64,000 nt of DNA, taken from positions 753,156 through 817,155 of the forward strand of contig SJOL01009519.1 in assembly GCA_004794785.1 (NCBI GenBank). Direction: 5' to 3'. Every line of letters begins with the position of its first letter. The first letter of the stretch is position 1. This DNA is from Opisthorchis felineus (taxonomy: Eukaryota > Platyhelminthes > Trematoda > Opisthorchiida > Opisthorchiidae). Positions 1 through 11,500 of the stretch are shown in pieces. Below the pieces are notes generated by a model. The model was not told the DNA's origin. It searched no databases and was given only the letters and a program-made list of their open reading frames with translations. The translations under genes were made by a program, and so were the position numbers.

Positions 1-19
1 GGGTGGTGTGAAACAATTA

Positions 20-815
20 CTAGTTATCGCTCCTTCTGAAACATCTGTGTGAATTCTGACCTCGTGCTTCTGCGTTGTTGGCGTTTTGCTCGTTTCGGGT
101 TGCGCAAGATGCGCCCCCTCGCCTAGCCGTTGAAAAGCTCTCGCACGCTAATGTGAAGCACCTGTTGAAGTCTCTTCCGGACAGTCCACCTTCTGATTTT
201 CGATTCCTACCGGGAAGTACCCTCTGCAACCCTTCAAGATGGAAACGGCGCTGTCAGCTACGTCTGAGCAGTCTGTCACGAGCAAATTTCTGAACGCACG
301 AACCTCGGAAACCTACTCGTACCGGTCGAGAGTACAGCGGTGGTCGATGAACTGTCAAGTCATGTGAGAAGGAAAATCCACACGGATCTAGGGGTTTGGT
401 ATGATCAGAATGCTGAGAGGGAAAGAAAGCGAGCGGTTGAGACTGTTCGAATACTGTTGTAAATGGTACGCTCAACAGGCCCAAAAGGGATTCTAATGAT
501 AAAAATAGCTCGTCCATATCCAAAACAGAACGCCTGAATCGTTTGGCTGAACACTTTGAACAGCAACCAACCCGCTAATGTGCCCTGGATAGTGAAATTC
601 GAACCCTCGAGGGCTTCGGAAATAAGCGGTTTCCTTTCCACCCTCAAGCGTCGCCAGGATGCTGGACCTGACGAACTCACATCCACTGTGTTTAAAGATG
701 GAGATGGAATGTTAATCAATTCTTGTTTGAGTCGTCCTGCAAGAGTGAAAGAAGCTATGCTGTTAACCTTGAGAACTAGTTGTTCAAGCAACCCGACTCG
801 GCTAAATGGACAGTA
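20..815 (+). mobile_element. RTE-type non-LTR retrotransposon fragment (endonuclease tail to start of RT)
   Basis: Decayed non-LTR element lying in an intron of the Spen-like gene. Near 540-816 a frame reads through the linker (RLNRLAEHFEQQ) and then the N-terminal reverse-transcriptase block (STLKRRQDAGPDELTSTVFKDGDG), matching the same block in the copies at 7.5, 41.9 and 61.2 kb. The stretch before it corresponds to the linker between the APE endonuclease and the RT. Several frameshifts and stops make it non-functional. The family is RTE-like (SR2-type in flukes) by recognition of conserved blocks; clade placement needs a tree. Confidence 0.7.
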
Positions 816-1945
816 GATATCGTCGAGATCAGCAGATCGTATTGCTGCCAGAAAGGACATACCAGCAACTAGCGACTGCGGTGGCGCACGCAGGTCCCTC
901 AAGCACCGGATAATCAGGAGCTTGAGGAACGACAGAGAACGCTGTTGGATTTTGAAAGCCTAGGAGATGAAGAAGGCTTTCTCTGCAGGCTACGGCTGCG
1001 CCCTATTTCAGCTGATTCGACCAACCGATCAAAAGAATACAAGTGTCAGCGAAACGGTATGCGAGGAAGACGGAACGGTGATTCACTATCTCAGTCGTCG
1101 TCTTGAGCGATGGGCTGTGCACTTCAAAGAACAGTTCAGCTGGTCTCCGCTGGAAGAACCCAACGGGCTTGAATGGACCATCGACACCAGCCTGCCGTGA
1201 GCAACCGAAATCCAGCGTGAGATATCAATCCTGGAGCGCGACAAGGCTTTGTTGTTGACGTGCTGCTTGAAATTCCTCTGCGTGCCTCTGAAACCTCGGG
1301 GGTAGAAATGCTCCCGGAACCGTTTCCTTAGAGACATTAAGTATTCAGTTGATATTGGTCTCCTTGGTTCAGACCCTTCCCAGATGCAAACCGTTTTAAA
1401 TTACCTAAATGACTCTGCCGCACGGTTTGGCACGCGGTTCACACCTGAAAGGTATGAAATGCTGCTGGAGTGGGTGGGACGAGCTAATCGACGTTGTAGG
1501 TTAACTTGTTCATCTGACCTGGGCGCTTGTATGAGTTCCGGTGCAGTGCTTGGAGATGAGATTATTTCTCGAATCGGGAAAGCTTTTGCCAACTTCCGAC
1601 ACATATGGTGCCGACGTAACATGAGTTTGTTTGTCAAGAGCAGCGTTTACACTGCGGCGGTGCCATCCATACTGCTTTATGGATCAGAGACGTGGCCTCA
1701 ACGCGCATAGGACATAGGAAAGATATCAGTGTTTGACCGTCGGTGTCTGGTGGGAACATTGGATTGGTAGTGCTAAGGCACGCCAGATGTTCTTAGGAAG
1801 AATGATAGATGAATTACTGACGCTCCACAGGTTACGCTGGTTGGGACATGTACTGCGCATGTCAGAAGACCGTCTGCCTCGCAGTGCTCTTTTCGCCCAG
1901 TCTTGTGCTGACTGAAAGCAATCAATGGCCGCGTACCTGCCCAAA
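816..1945 (+). mobile_element. Second RTE-type fragment (linker, RT, C-terminal tail)
   Basis: A second, separately broken RTE copy follows directly. It shows the linker blocks RSLRNDRE (about 920) and ALFQLIRPTDQK (about 1000), then SETVCEEDG and RRLERWAVHFKEQF. After an internal deletion come RT palm and thumb remnants at 1384-1710, ending VPSILLYGSETWP. The conserved C-terminal tail is at 1733-1915 (LLTLHRLRWLGHVLRMSEDRLP). Order and sense are those of a normal element, but several hundred bases of the RT core are missing. It is a pseudogene, intronic to the Spen-like gene. Confidence 0.75.
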
Positions 1946-1979
1946 AGACGAATTGAGACCTTACTTCAACCGGCGTGAC

Positions 1980-3066
1980 GCATTATCACTAGCCGACAGA
2001 ACTTTTGTTCCTATAACCCGTTGTTATTCCAAAGGAGCTGCAACCAGTCGTACTGAATCAGTTTCACAAAGGGCGTCCGGGAACAAACACGATTAAGGCC
2101 CTTGCTCGGAGTTACGTCCACTGGCCTTGATTGGCTCACAGGTTGAGCAAGTCTTCAAATATTGCCTGTGGTGTGGTGAAGCATCCAAGTCACCCGTGAA
2201 CACCTACCTACAATCGTAGCTTCAACCGACCGAACCTTGGTCTCTTCACATCGACTACGCAGGTCCAGTTGGTGGCCAACACTTTTGGTCGTGGTCCACG
2301 TTTACAGCTAGTGGCCAGAAACTTTTCTAATGAACAGTCCCACAACTGCCACTACAGTCCTGGAATTCCGGTGACTGTTCGGTCGCTTTCGGACACCATT
2401 GTATCCGATAGCGACAGTCAGTTCACGTCATCGGCGGTTGCAGAGTTTTGTTGGGAGCATGGCATATCCACAGTCGAACGGCCAGTCGCAACGCTTCGTT
2501 GACACCCTAAAGCGTGCACTTCAGAAGTCCAAAGGGGCGGGACGGACGGAAAGGATTTTGCAAAGGTTCCTGCCTGAGTGTCATTGCTCCGAAGAAAGCT
2601 TCGAACATCACATGACACTATCCGGCCACCGGAAAGGCAGTTGAATCACCACAATACGATAGTGGAGAACGAGTTCAACCGCATTATGGCGCAACCGCGC
2701 ACTCCTTCAGCGTAGGCCGGAGAGTGTTGGTCGACGACTACAGCGACAGACACCTCAAGTTGATTCCAGGATATTTTCCCTCGCCGGCGCGGCAAAGTTC
2801 TCTGCGAGATTCCAGTTGACATGGCCAGGTGGATCCGCAACACGAACCAAATCCGACCGACAAATGCGCAGATCCTGCCCCCGCACCGGGTGAGTTGAGT
2901 CTAGAGTTGTTCCTGGATACTTTTGATATCGGTGCCATTCCGGAAAATCCATCAGCTGTTCCGTCGAAGGCCCATCCTGAGCACGCATTACGACCGGGAC
3001 ACTGGACAGACAGGATCCGCAAGCTAGTGAGGCCATTGCAAGTAAACCGCCGACTTCGAAACTAAG
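1980..3066 (+). mobile_element. Gypsy LTR retrotransposon, 3' end of pol (integrase) with frameshifts
   Basis: Broken integrase region of a Ty3/Gypsy element resembling the CsRn1 group of trematodes. Visible in order: the zinc-finger region (ELQPVVLNQFHKGRPGT, then ALARSYVHWP), the start of the core with LHIDYAGPVGG near 2245-2275, the second catalytic block TIVSDSDSQFTS (the usual DNGSQFTS, with DS for DN) at about 2396, then QSNGQSQRFVDTLKRALQKSKG in another frame at about 2470. The C-terminal domain (VGRRVLVDDYSDRHLKLIPGYF) runs at 2713-2780. At least two frameshifts and one internal stop rule out activity. No gag, protease or RT is seen upstream, so the copy is 5' truncated. Confidence 0.75.
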
Positions 3067-3072
3067 TCAACA

Positions 3073-3240
3073 AACTCCAAGGGGGAGGTAATAGGCGGAA
3101 TTCCGCTCCGATATGGCCGTACTGCTCGCAGTTGGGCGTTGCTACGGCCGAGAAGTCTATCCCTCACGTGATTGGCCAGCAGATCGGGTATCTGTGTTTA
3201 GTTAGTTCTAGGTATTCCTCTCCATTCGGATGTTCGTCCG
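3073..3240 (+). repeat. Polypurine tract and probable start of the 3' LTR of the Gypsy copy
   Basis: A purine run (AAGGGGGAGG, 3079-3088) follows the end of the Gypsy reading frame, where a polypurine tract is expected, so the LTR should start at about 3089. The following bases contain CACGTGATTGGCC, and a diverged version of this stretch recurs at about 24985-25160. The LTR's right end is not visible because an RTE tail begins near 3256. Confidence 0.5.
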
Positions 3241-3255
3241 GTTTATTTTAAATTG

Positions 3256-3330
3256 ACATGGTTGTACGGCAGTGATACAGTGGTTTTTTCTCTGATGTTG
3301 CAGTCAGTGACGATGGTGATGCATCCAAGG
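3256..3330 (+). repeat. RTE 3'-tail fragment
   Basis: Short sequence beginning GTTGTACGGCAGTGATAC and ending in a GATGGTGATG run. The same tail, inverted, is at 59604-59670, and a duplicated version is at 49320-49430. RTE elements typically end in such short microsatellite-like tails. Confidence 0.55.
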
Positions 3331-3343
3331 CGTTTTTCCCAGT

Positions 3344-3496
3344 TGGCGATAGCTCAGTGGCTAAGGCGCGATCTTACTGACATGAACGTCCATGTTTTCA
3401 ACCCCAACCCCGGCATATCGACTATTTCTGTAGGCTTGGGCCACCTGGCGATATTTCGACCCTCGTGCTTCCTTCGGGTCGCATGGTAGCTGGTCA
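3344..3496 (+). mobile_element. tRNA-derived SINE, sense copy
   Basis: The head TAGCTCAGTGGCTAAGGCGCG (3350-3370) has the form of an RNA polymerase III A box. The body (GGCTTGGGCCACCTGGC, then CCCTCGTGCTTCCTTCGG) matches the better copy at 63559-63735 on the other strand. The B box is degraded here. It lies in a Spen-gene intron. Confidence 0.65.
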
Positions 3497-3887
3497 GGGA
3501 TTACAACTGGATTGTTTTTTCACGTTCATTATTTTCCCGAAGGAAACGAACGGACTTACGAGCAGTCAGAATGCTGTCGGTGCCATCTACCTTCCTGAGG
3601 ATGCTGCTAGGTGGTGCCAGTGAGGTCCTTGCTGTCGGTGCTTTCCAAATTATGTTGTTGAGTGTTTGGAATATGTGGCTACTTCGGCTGTTTTTTATGG
3701 GATGTTTTTTGCATAATCTACAGTAGCTGCAGTTCCACCTTGGTATCCTACTTGTTGCTGGTCTACACTTTTGCTCATTCTCAGCTCACATTCGGCCGCT
3801 GGTTGTAAACTGACAGTAATTTTGACACAAATCCGGACACTTCCATAGAAATGTAACCTGGATGCTTTTTTGTTTCTCTTCTTGCAG
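3497..3887 (+). other. End of intron upstream of the first Spen exon in the window
   Basis: No repeat or coding signal recognised. It ends in a pyrimidine-rich tract and CAG (3885-3887), a strong splice acceptor. Confidence 0.6.
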
Positions 3888-5219
3888 ATACCTTACGGAG
3901 ATGGCGAAAGATAACCACGATAGTGAAAGCGATGATTATGGAGCACCCTGTCATCGTCGATCCACTAAGCGTGCGTCATCTAAAAAACATTCGGGAACAG
4001 ATCACCAGTCGAGCAGAGTGGGTTTATTAGATCTCCCTCGTGACCGAGCATACCACAAAGGCATGAGTTCGGCTACGAGTTCTAGCTCTACCGGCAGGCG
4101 AAGTAATACGCTCGTCAAAGAATTCGTCCTTGAAACTCCCCTCTCTCCTATTTCCAACCGATTTGGCTCCAAAAAGTCTCGACACCACATGGATCAGTCA
4201 CTGGCCAACAAAGCACTGGATGACAGTGAAACCTCCCGAAGGTACCTATTATCCCATGCACCTTCTCCGTATCGAGATTCGAACTGGCGCACGCATCGAT
4301 CCTCAGAACTGACTACTAGGGCCAATCACGCAAGCTCAAGGCAAAATCCTGTACACTCGGAGGTTCGTGTAAACAGCCACTATTTAGACGAAACGGATAT
4401 CGTTAGCAGCGATTCACTTTCTCCAGATGATGGGACGGATAGTGTGCCGCTGAGAGGTGGTACAAGTGCTTCCCAACGGTTATCTAATTCATGTAAGAGC
4501 GTCATTCTCCGTTCTTCTGGAACACGACGTTCATTGGCCCGTTCCGACCACTCACGCGTCAATCGATCACACAGACGTAACTCACCCTCTTTTGAAGGTC
4601 TGTCCAGCTCCCTGAAACATCTTGATGACCCTGAAAGTGGTTCATCCAGTCCTGTCAATGTTCATCCGCGGGGTCTTTCTCGTCATCGACAAACAACTTC
4701 ATCCTCCTCTTCACCCCCGCGACCTTTTCTTCGTACCGGTGCCTCCGTCGCTTCTACTCGGTACCGTAGTCGTGAAGATGGTAAAGGTAGCACTTCGAGA
4801 GCTGTGTTTCCCTCACAACGGTGCACGCGTTCTCAAGTCACAGATCCCTGCGCCTCAGCAGCTAACTCGTTTGTTGGTAGGGACTTCCTGAACACCGCGG
4901 GGAGCAAACATACTGCGATCAGTGATCATACCACGCTCACAGGTTCAAAACAATCTCCTGGTCGGAATGCGCGCGTGAATTCGAGTGATGAGAGTGGGGC
5001 TAGTCGGTTAGCGAAGTTCTGTCAACTGGCGGACAGTGCTGACGAGTCCCATGATACGTTAACGAAACTTGAGCAAGAACGTGCCAAGCTTCTTCGCGAG
5101 TTGTCGTTATTGAATAATGAAGTAGTAGTTGGAACCAAACCAAAGCTAGCAGTCTTCCCCAACAGAAAACGGGATGCGGACGATGTATTTGCAATCAACG
5201 TTCAAACATCAAAGTTAAG
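3888..5219 (+). CDS. Spen-like transcriptional regulator, internal exon A
   Basis: First exon of the Spen-like gene in the window. It starts after a polypyrimidine tract and CAG at 3885-3887 and ends at a GTGAGT donor (5220). The first base completes a codon from an upstream exon outside the window; the frame is open for 443 codons and passes in phase to 8574. The protein is rich in Ser, Arg, Thr and His with no globular domain, as expected for the disordered region after the RRMs of Spen proteins. Near its end, about residues 415-440, the stretch KLEQERAKLLRELSLLNNEV looks like a short amphipathic or coiled-coil helix. No RRM is present. Identity rests on the SPOC domain encoded downstream in the same spliced frame. 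The in-frame ATG at 3901 is treated as internal. Confidence 0.8.
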
Positions 5220-6126
5220 GTGAGTTGAACAAATCAAATTTCTAGATAAATGTAACAAGTTTCTGGTGTCAGTAGGTTTTTGGTTTAGGCTATCGTCTTG
5301 TCTTAAACGATGCTGTTCGGCACCGTTTCGTTGGTAAAGACTTGAGTTTGGAACCCGATTTCTGCACCGTTTTCCCACATTTCTAACACTCGTGGCTGCC
5401 GACCGTATCGTGCATATAGTCATATCTGGAAGCATGAATTGATTCCACTTACACTGTATAGCAGATGCTTGAACACCACCGTCGTTTCCAACTATCAAAG
5501 ACTTTTTTAGGTACAATAATGTATCGTCATTATTATTATTTTCCAACTGCCTTTGATTGTTTTTGTTAGCTTTTGATTACATTTACTGCCGGATGCCATG
5601 ATATTGGTTGTTGCTCTTTGAATCGCTTCTAAAAACACCACGCCAACTCTATGGATGTCAGTGTCTATGGCTATTTTTTTCATTCTTTCTTCTTAACCTC
5701 GTTGCTGACATTCTACTCGAGTTTTGTTTGCCCTCATCTAGTGCCTCAGAGCTCAAAGACGGTCGTTCACAAACACTATGCTGGCAGCATTGCTCTAATT
5801 GGACCATGTCTCGGAAATACGAGTCACGTTAACTATCCTTATCAGTTAAGTACCACGATTTAGCATGCACTTCACACCTGCAAGGTTGGCTGGGGCAAAG
5901 CTCACACCGATTGCGAATCAGCTGATCGATGTAGCATCTAAATTTGTATAAGTCCTTAAGGATCAAGTAACTTGCTAACCGACATCCATGACAACGTCGT
6001 GGATTCAGCTAGTCCATTAAATACGGAGAAGACCCGATTTTCGAACCAGCATTGCTCAGGTCCGGTGGGGACATAAGATATTAATACTTATACCAATAAT
6101 AAGATACTACCACTACTACTAATACC
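5220..6126 (+). other. Intron A, first part: no gene; small microsatellites
   Basis: Starts with the GTGAGT donor. It holds a short (ATT)n run at about 5526-5544 and an imperfect ACT/AAT trinucleotide run at 6085-6124. Nothing else is recognised. Confidence 0.6.
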
Positions 6127-6305
6127 CGTTCAGACGTAACATACCCTGTGTATAGCCGCCAATGCCACTCGAAGGAAACATGAGGGCTGAGATACTGCCA
6201 GGTTGCCTAAGCCTACACAAAAGCTCTCGAGATATCGCGGTTGGATTCGAGCCACGAACCTTCCGGTCAGTACGTTTGCGCCTTGACCACTGATCTATCT
6301 GAAGG
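6127..6305 (-). mobile_element. tRNA-derived SINE, antisense copy
   Basis: Nearly full copy of the SINE at 63559-63735. On the - strand it reads from a damaged A box (about 6285-6300) through a B-box-like GGCTCGAATCC (about 6243-6253), then the shared body ending TACGTCTGAACG. It is antisense within intron A of the Spen-like gene. Confidence 0.65.
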
Positions 6306-6360
6306 TGCGATATGAGACTAGCAATATTGAGGCGTATAGGATTTTTTGATAGGGAGGGCA

Positions 6361-6620
6361 AACTCCCACGATAGACGAGCTGTATAGCTTACGCTCCTTC
6401 GGACACCTACTTCGCATGTCCTAGTACCGTCTGCTTCTTAGATCTGTTCTCCTCCAGGTATATGAAGGGTGTAAAGGACTGAAAAGGGGTCAGTCTGTGG
6501 CATTCTGACAGATTATGGATGTCATGGTTAGTGAGCTCAGTCGCTCTTAGAACTACTCTCTTCGTGAATGTGGACCTCAGGACGGGACACATCAACGATG
6601 GACAGCATTGGCATTGGCAT
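6361..6620 (+). mobile_element. RTE-type C-terminal fragment
   Basis: Degenerate C-terminal tail of an RTE element. It reads, with frame changes, TIDELYSLRSFGHLLRMS, then blocks corresponding to the basic GQ-rich tail. It adjoins the SINE and is followed by an independent RTE copy. Confidence 0.5.
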
Positions 6621-6639
6621 TACACAGTTAGTGGTAGCA

Positions 6640-8045
6640 AAGCCGGTACCTGCAACAGCTATCCTAGTTCCGGATCCGTGAGAAAGTGAAACGACTCGAC
6701 GTCAGTTACTTGTTAGATTGGATAACGCAGAGCACCTGCTAATGTGTGTTGATCACAGACTGTTCCTTTGCAGTACAAATTTCCGGGACAGCGGAAACCA
6801 CTTGATAGCGTGGTATCCACCAACAAACCAGCCCCGAATCCAAATAGACCGGACTGCCATCAATTACCACTGGTGAGGGTCGATCATTGCCTGCCGCTTT
6901 TTCTACACTACCTGCCTTAACTGCGATCATGCACCTGTTCGTTGTTGTTCGCTGCGCTTCTCAGTTCTACGCAGAACGCGCATACTTCGCTGAGTTAAAG
7001 AGGCGTTCATGGACTCGGAAACCAAACAAACCTATCAGAACAGACTTCCCCAACGCCTACCTGCTGGGCTGACGTTGGATGTCAACAGTTACTAGACATC
7101 TAAGGCCGTACCCGATGCCGGAACTTCTACCTGTGGTACAACCCAGTCAGCCTCAGCCAAGCACTGGATCTATTATGGGACCGTGGCTTTGCTGGAGGCA
7201 CGGCGGCAGACTCCTCTGGGCCGCCGCCACAACTCAGCTGGACGCTAGGTTAAACCGGGTATCCGTGCAAACCGGGAAACTTGGTAGAAAGGCCGAAGAA
7301 ATGAACGAAGGGAAAGTGTTGAATATTTTCCAAGGTTGTTCTACTTCACTCTTCCAGCAATCCCTCATGAGCTTGTTGTTAGTGCAGCCGTCAGACTCCG
7401 CAATGGTCCTCTGATTTCCAGCAAATGAGAGCGTTTTGACCGTTGGGCAGAGTACTTCGAACAGCAATTCAGTTGGCCTCCCTCCATTCCGGACTACCGG
7501 CCTTCAACAGAAAGGTGGGCCGTGAATATGCAGCCACCTTCAGCCTCGGAAGGGTCCGAATGCATATCTGTACTCAAGCGTCATCGTGCTCCTGGTCCCG
7601 ATGACTTTCCATCTGCTCTGTTTAAGGGCGGCGGTGAATTCCTCAGCCAATGCCTGTCTAGGCTATTAGCGTCTATTTGAGAGAAAGAGAACGTCCCAAA
7701 TAACTAACGTGAGTCTATAGTAGTGCCCATTTTCAAAAGGGGTACTTGCAGTGAATGTAGTAACCACAAGGGTGTTTATTTGATTGTAACAAGTGTGCTG
7801 GCGTCACTGCTTCGTCATCTTACGGCGGCACGCAGAAACTTAATCCGTTAGTATCAAGAGGTTTTTTGACCGGGTAGAAGCTGCGTCGACCACATCTTCG
7901 CGCTCCGTCAAGTGCTGGAGAAATGCCATGTATACGGATGGCCCACAATGTTGGTCTTCCTTGACTTCAAGGGTGTGTTGTATTCTGTCGGTCGATCAGC
8001 GCTCTTAACCACACTTGCTCAAAGGGGAAATCCACAAAGTTTGTG
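6640..8045 (+). mobile_element. RTE-type fragment: endonuclease C-terminus, linker and RT N-terminus
   Basis: The APE-type endonuclease C-terminus is readable at about 6722-6890 (LFLCSTNFRDSGNHLIAW, then QIDRTAINYHW). It is followed by a damaged linker and the RT N-terminal region from 7420: the linker end FEQQFSWPP-like, then LKRHRAPGPDDFPSALFKGGGE at about 7573-7635. The fingers block and a palm A-like LVFLDFKGVLYSV lie near 7950. The palm aspartate context is altered and several stops are present, so it is dead. It is in sense orientation in intron A of the Spen-like gene. Confidence 0.7.
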
Positions 8046-8573
8046 ACCAGCTTGTTTACACTAGTAATGCATGCTGGTGTACTGCCGTAAAACCATGAGG
8101 GAAGAAGGCCTAATGAAGAGTGGGCAAGATGTCTACACCTCTGGACAGCATTAAAGTAAACACACTTGATGGAGATTTTCATCAAATTTCCAGGTCAACC
8201 TGAGGAACGACGTCCTTATAGCAAAAGGGGTTTGTAAGGCCGAAGGTAAACATACTGGAGGTTACAACACAAGGCTTGACGGGCATCATGATCGCAGGAC
8301 AGTGGCGGTATCTTGGGTATGCTGGTCGCAGTTATACGTGATGCCACAGACCTTGCACGTATAGAGGCCCACTGCTAGTCGAAACGGTCAGTGTCCTTCG
8401 TTGGCACAAGACAGCCCCGCGGAGCGGTTTACTGGCAGAGAATTTTAGTAGTTAGAGCAGCAAATAAAATTTATCAGGTTGGATTGGTAGGGGTGTGTTC
8501 TACGCATTGTTTTTAGCATTTGTACTGCTTTCCTGTTCACCCCTAATTTGATGCCGTTCCTTTTCACTTTCAG
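8046..8573 (+). other. Intron A, last part
   Basis: No gene or clear repeat. It ends with a pyrimidine-rich tract and CAG at 8571-8573, the acceptor for the largest Spen exon. Confidence 0.6.
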
Positions 8574-11500
8574 GCGCACAGAGTCCTCTAAAGGGAACAG
8601 TGAATCCGGATCCGAAGAGCTTCAAACCCTCTCTTCGTCGGATGGTGTACTTGCTTCTCGAAACTTTGATCAGTATGTTCACGCTTCCTCAAGTGCACTA
8701 GTGACGCCGCTATCCGATGTCGCGACTGGTCATAGCTTAAAACTCAAGGTTCCTGCTGTTCGTGTCAGTCATCGCGACAGATCTGAATCGACCGAACTTG
8801 CTTCTCTGACGGGCGCAGAACGAACTTCACCGTTTTCAGAAAGTGGTCAGTGTGACACTGCTGATGTTCGTGCTGCTACTCACGACCAAGCTGAATCCCT
8901 CAAACCGTCGACTTCGCTTCCCGCAACAGATGGTTTTTCACAGTCAATCGTAACGTCATCACCGAGATTGATTATGCCCCCCAAACCAACTTCACCATTG
9001 ACCTGTTTGTCTCCTCCAGGATCTCCTTTAGCTATCGACAGAATGCAGCTGCTGAGTTTTGACAGCGAAAAAACTCGTGCGATGGTTCCATGGACCTCAG
9101 AACTTCCTCAACCACCGAACATGAAACCAATTGCTGTTTCGTGTAATGCACCAAATTATAGTAATCGTGATCCACGGTTGGTCGCACACGTTACTCAGGT
9201 TGATGGAGACATCCCACCCCCACCTCCCCCACCACTTCCACCCCCGCCGCCACCTCCGCCACCAGAGAACTTGAAGATTCCACTTTGGGTTGATACATCA
9301 GGTCGACCGGATCTCAGCGTACTTCCTGTGTCATCACGAACAGAAGCCGCTACAGCCGTCTCAATGGAGTCTGTCCTTAATGATTCCGAACGCGACACCT
9401 CGGCATGTTCGCTGGATGAACGCATTCGGCTTCTGGATGCTCAGTTGATGAAATCGGGAAAGGTTCGCCCAGCTGTCGACTACAGCAAGTTCCGAATTCG
9501 ACGCAAAGCAGAACCAAATTTAGCCGCCTCTGATCGTCCCACCACATCAAGCAGTTCATCTGGTTATGGTAACTCAACACCCAATTCGCTCAATACAGCA
9601 GTTCCAGAGGTTACAGGTTCACCTGCTGGCTTCGCTGCATACTCTGACCGTGGACATTTTTATGACGGCTCAATACCTTCGCTTCCTGGGATATGCACGG
9701 GTGTTACTTCCGTGTCACCACTTGATAACCTGCAAACTTCACCTTTAATACGGCCCGCCGATACGTCGGAATTCGTCAAGAGCATGCTGTCTTCCAAGCC
9801 GTCGCCTTCAGTACCACTTGTCGATCAACCAAGTGGTCCCACTCTAGACTCTTCCACATGTTTGCGAACTGCACACAATCGCTATACTGCTGTGACGATA
9901 TCGAACCCATCACCTTTGAAGTCGGTGGCGGATGCAATTGGAAGTGCATCAGTGGCCTCCACTTCTCCATGTCTAGCCAACCGCACTTTCAGTGCATCCT
10001 CCGCTTGTCAGTACCTACCACCTTCCGGTGCTATAGGACACAATCTACCCGCCGGCACTCAACCAGTTGGGGTTGCCACCCGTTTACCGCTAATTTCGCA
10101 AGCGGTCGAAGGGTCTTCGCATACTGTTGATACGGAAGTTGCTCCGCCTTTGAAATCGATTTTGAAAAATGACCTTACTTCCCCTGGTTACCCTGCAATT
10201 GGGTTAGAAGCGGCCAACAAATCTATTGTAACCGAACTCAGACCATCACTGTACCTGAATATTCCGGATGTGAAGGAAGCAAGAGACGAAAGGTCCGCTG
10301 GTTTATCACTGACTAAGATTTCAGTTCATCAGACAAATCCCATCAAGTCAGAGGTCCCTAGTTCCACATCTTCCCCACGTTTTTCGCACTGTGAAAGTCA
10401 GAAGTTGGTTTTGTCAGCGAAAACCAAAACCACTTCGACTTCCAAACAAGCATCAAACACAGTACCACCAAGATCCAGTAAAACTGATGTTCTGCGACCA
10501 ACACTGGATGATTCGATTTTCAGAACGTCCTTCGCGAAGACAGAGCGTAAAAGGGAGAAGCTGAAACGTGCGCGACAGGCAGATGCAACTTCTAAGGTTA
10601 TTCCAAAATCCGGAAACAGTGGAACTTGTAACCAACCCCAGATTTCAAATGGTTCGCCACGTGCGGTTGCGACGCACACCGAGAATACGCAGACATCTTT
10701 TCCTGAGGGGAAGGCTTGCCGACAGGAACGTACCCTATTTTTCCAGAAACATGTTAGGCGAGTTCAGTCCAATCATCATAAAACAGCCAAAGCCCTAGAA
10801 GACAAGCCTGTTCCCGCCAAACGTATTCCGAACGCCAATGTTAATCTTAAGTCGGCATCCGTTCACACCAAGAAATCTGGTATTGAACAGAAAGGACGGC
10901 CTACGGATAGCGATGGCTCCGATTGGGAACCCGGATCCTGTTCATTGGAGAAAGCCGGTTCTGTTATCCTGGGAGAAACTGAAACGGGTTATGAGTCCAT
11001 GTATGATAAAATTAAGCGCCGAGCGAGTAAAGGGACAGGTAAACTCATGGATCCGTTATCTAACAGAAATTCGAATCAATCAGGTGGCAGAATCGTGACG
11101 AAGTGCAGTAAGAAACGTGATGCATCCAGAAGTTCCGTCTCAGTACGTGAATCGGTGAACGATTCAGATACGGATGAGTGTCTGAGTGACACATCATTTT
11201 CCGAAGTCAAGCCTAAACCTGCGCGTGTCCACCGAAGACAAGTGGGTTCAACGAACCTGAAAACTGCAGACCGTTTACAGAAAAAAAATTCCACGTGCCA
11301 AAAGAAAGGACAGAAAAAACGGGCTGATGACAACTCCGAAAACCCACTTAGTAACAGCAGCAAAGGTGGCAAACCACAGTCTCGAGGGACCCTCAACCTA
11401 CAGGATTCTGTGGGACGCAGAGGCAGTGGACGTGGTCGCGTTAAACGCGTTGCTAAACCAACACACCATAACTCTCCTCCGAGCCCCGATTTCCCTAGCT

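Noticed and set aside
9195..9425. Antisense Gly-rich ORF
   Set aside because: It is the reverse complement of the polyproline tract in the Spen exon.
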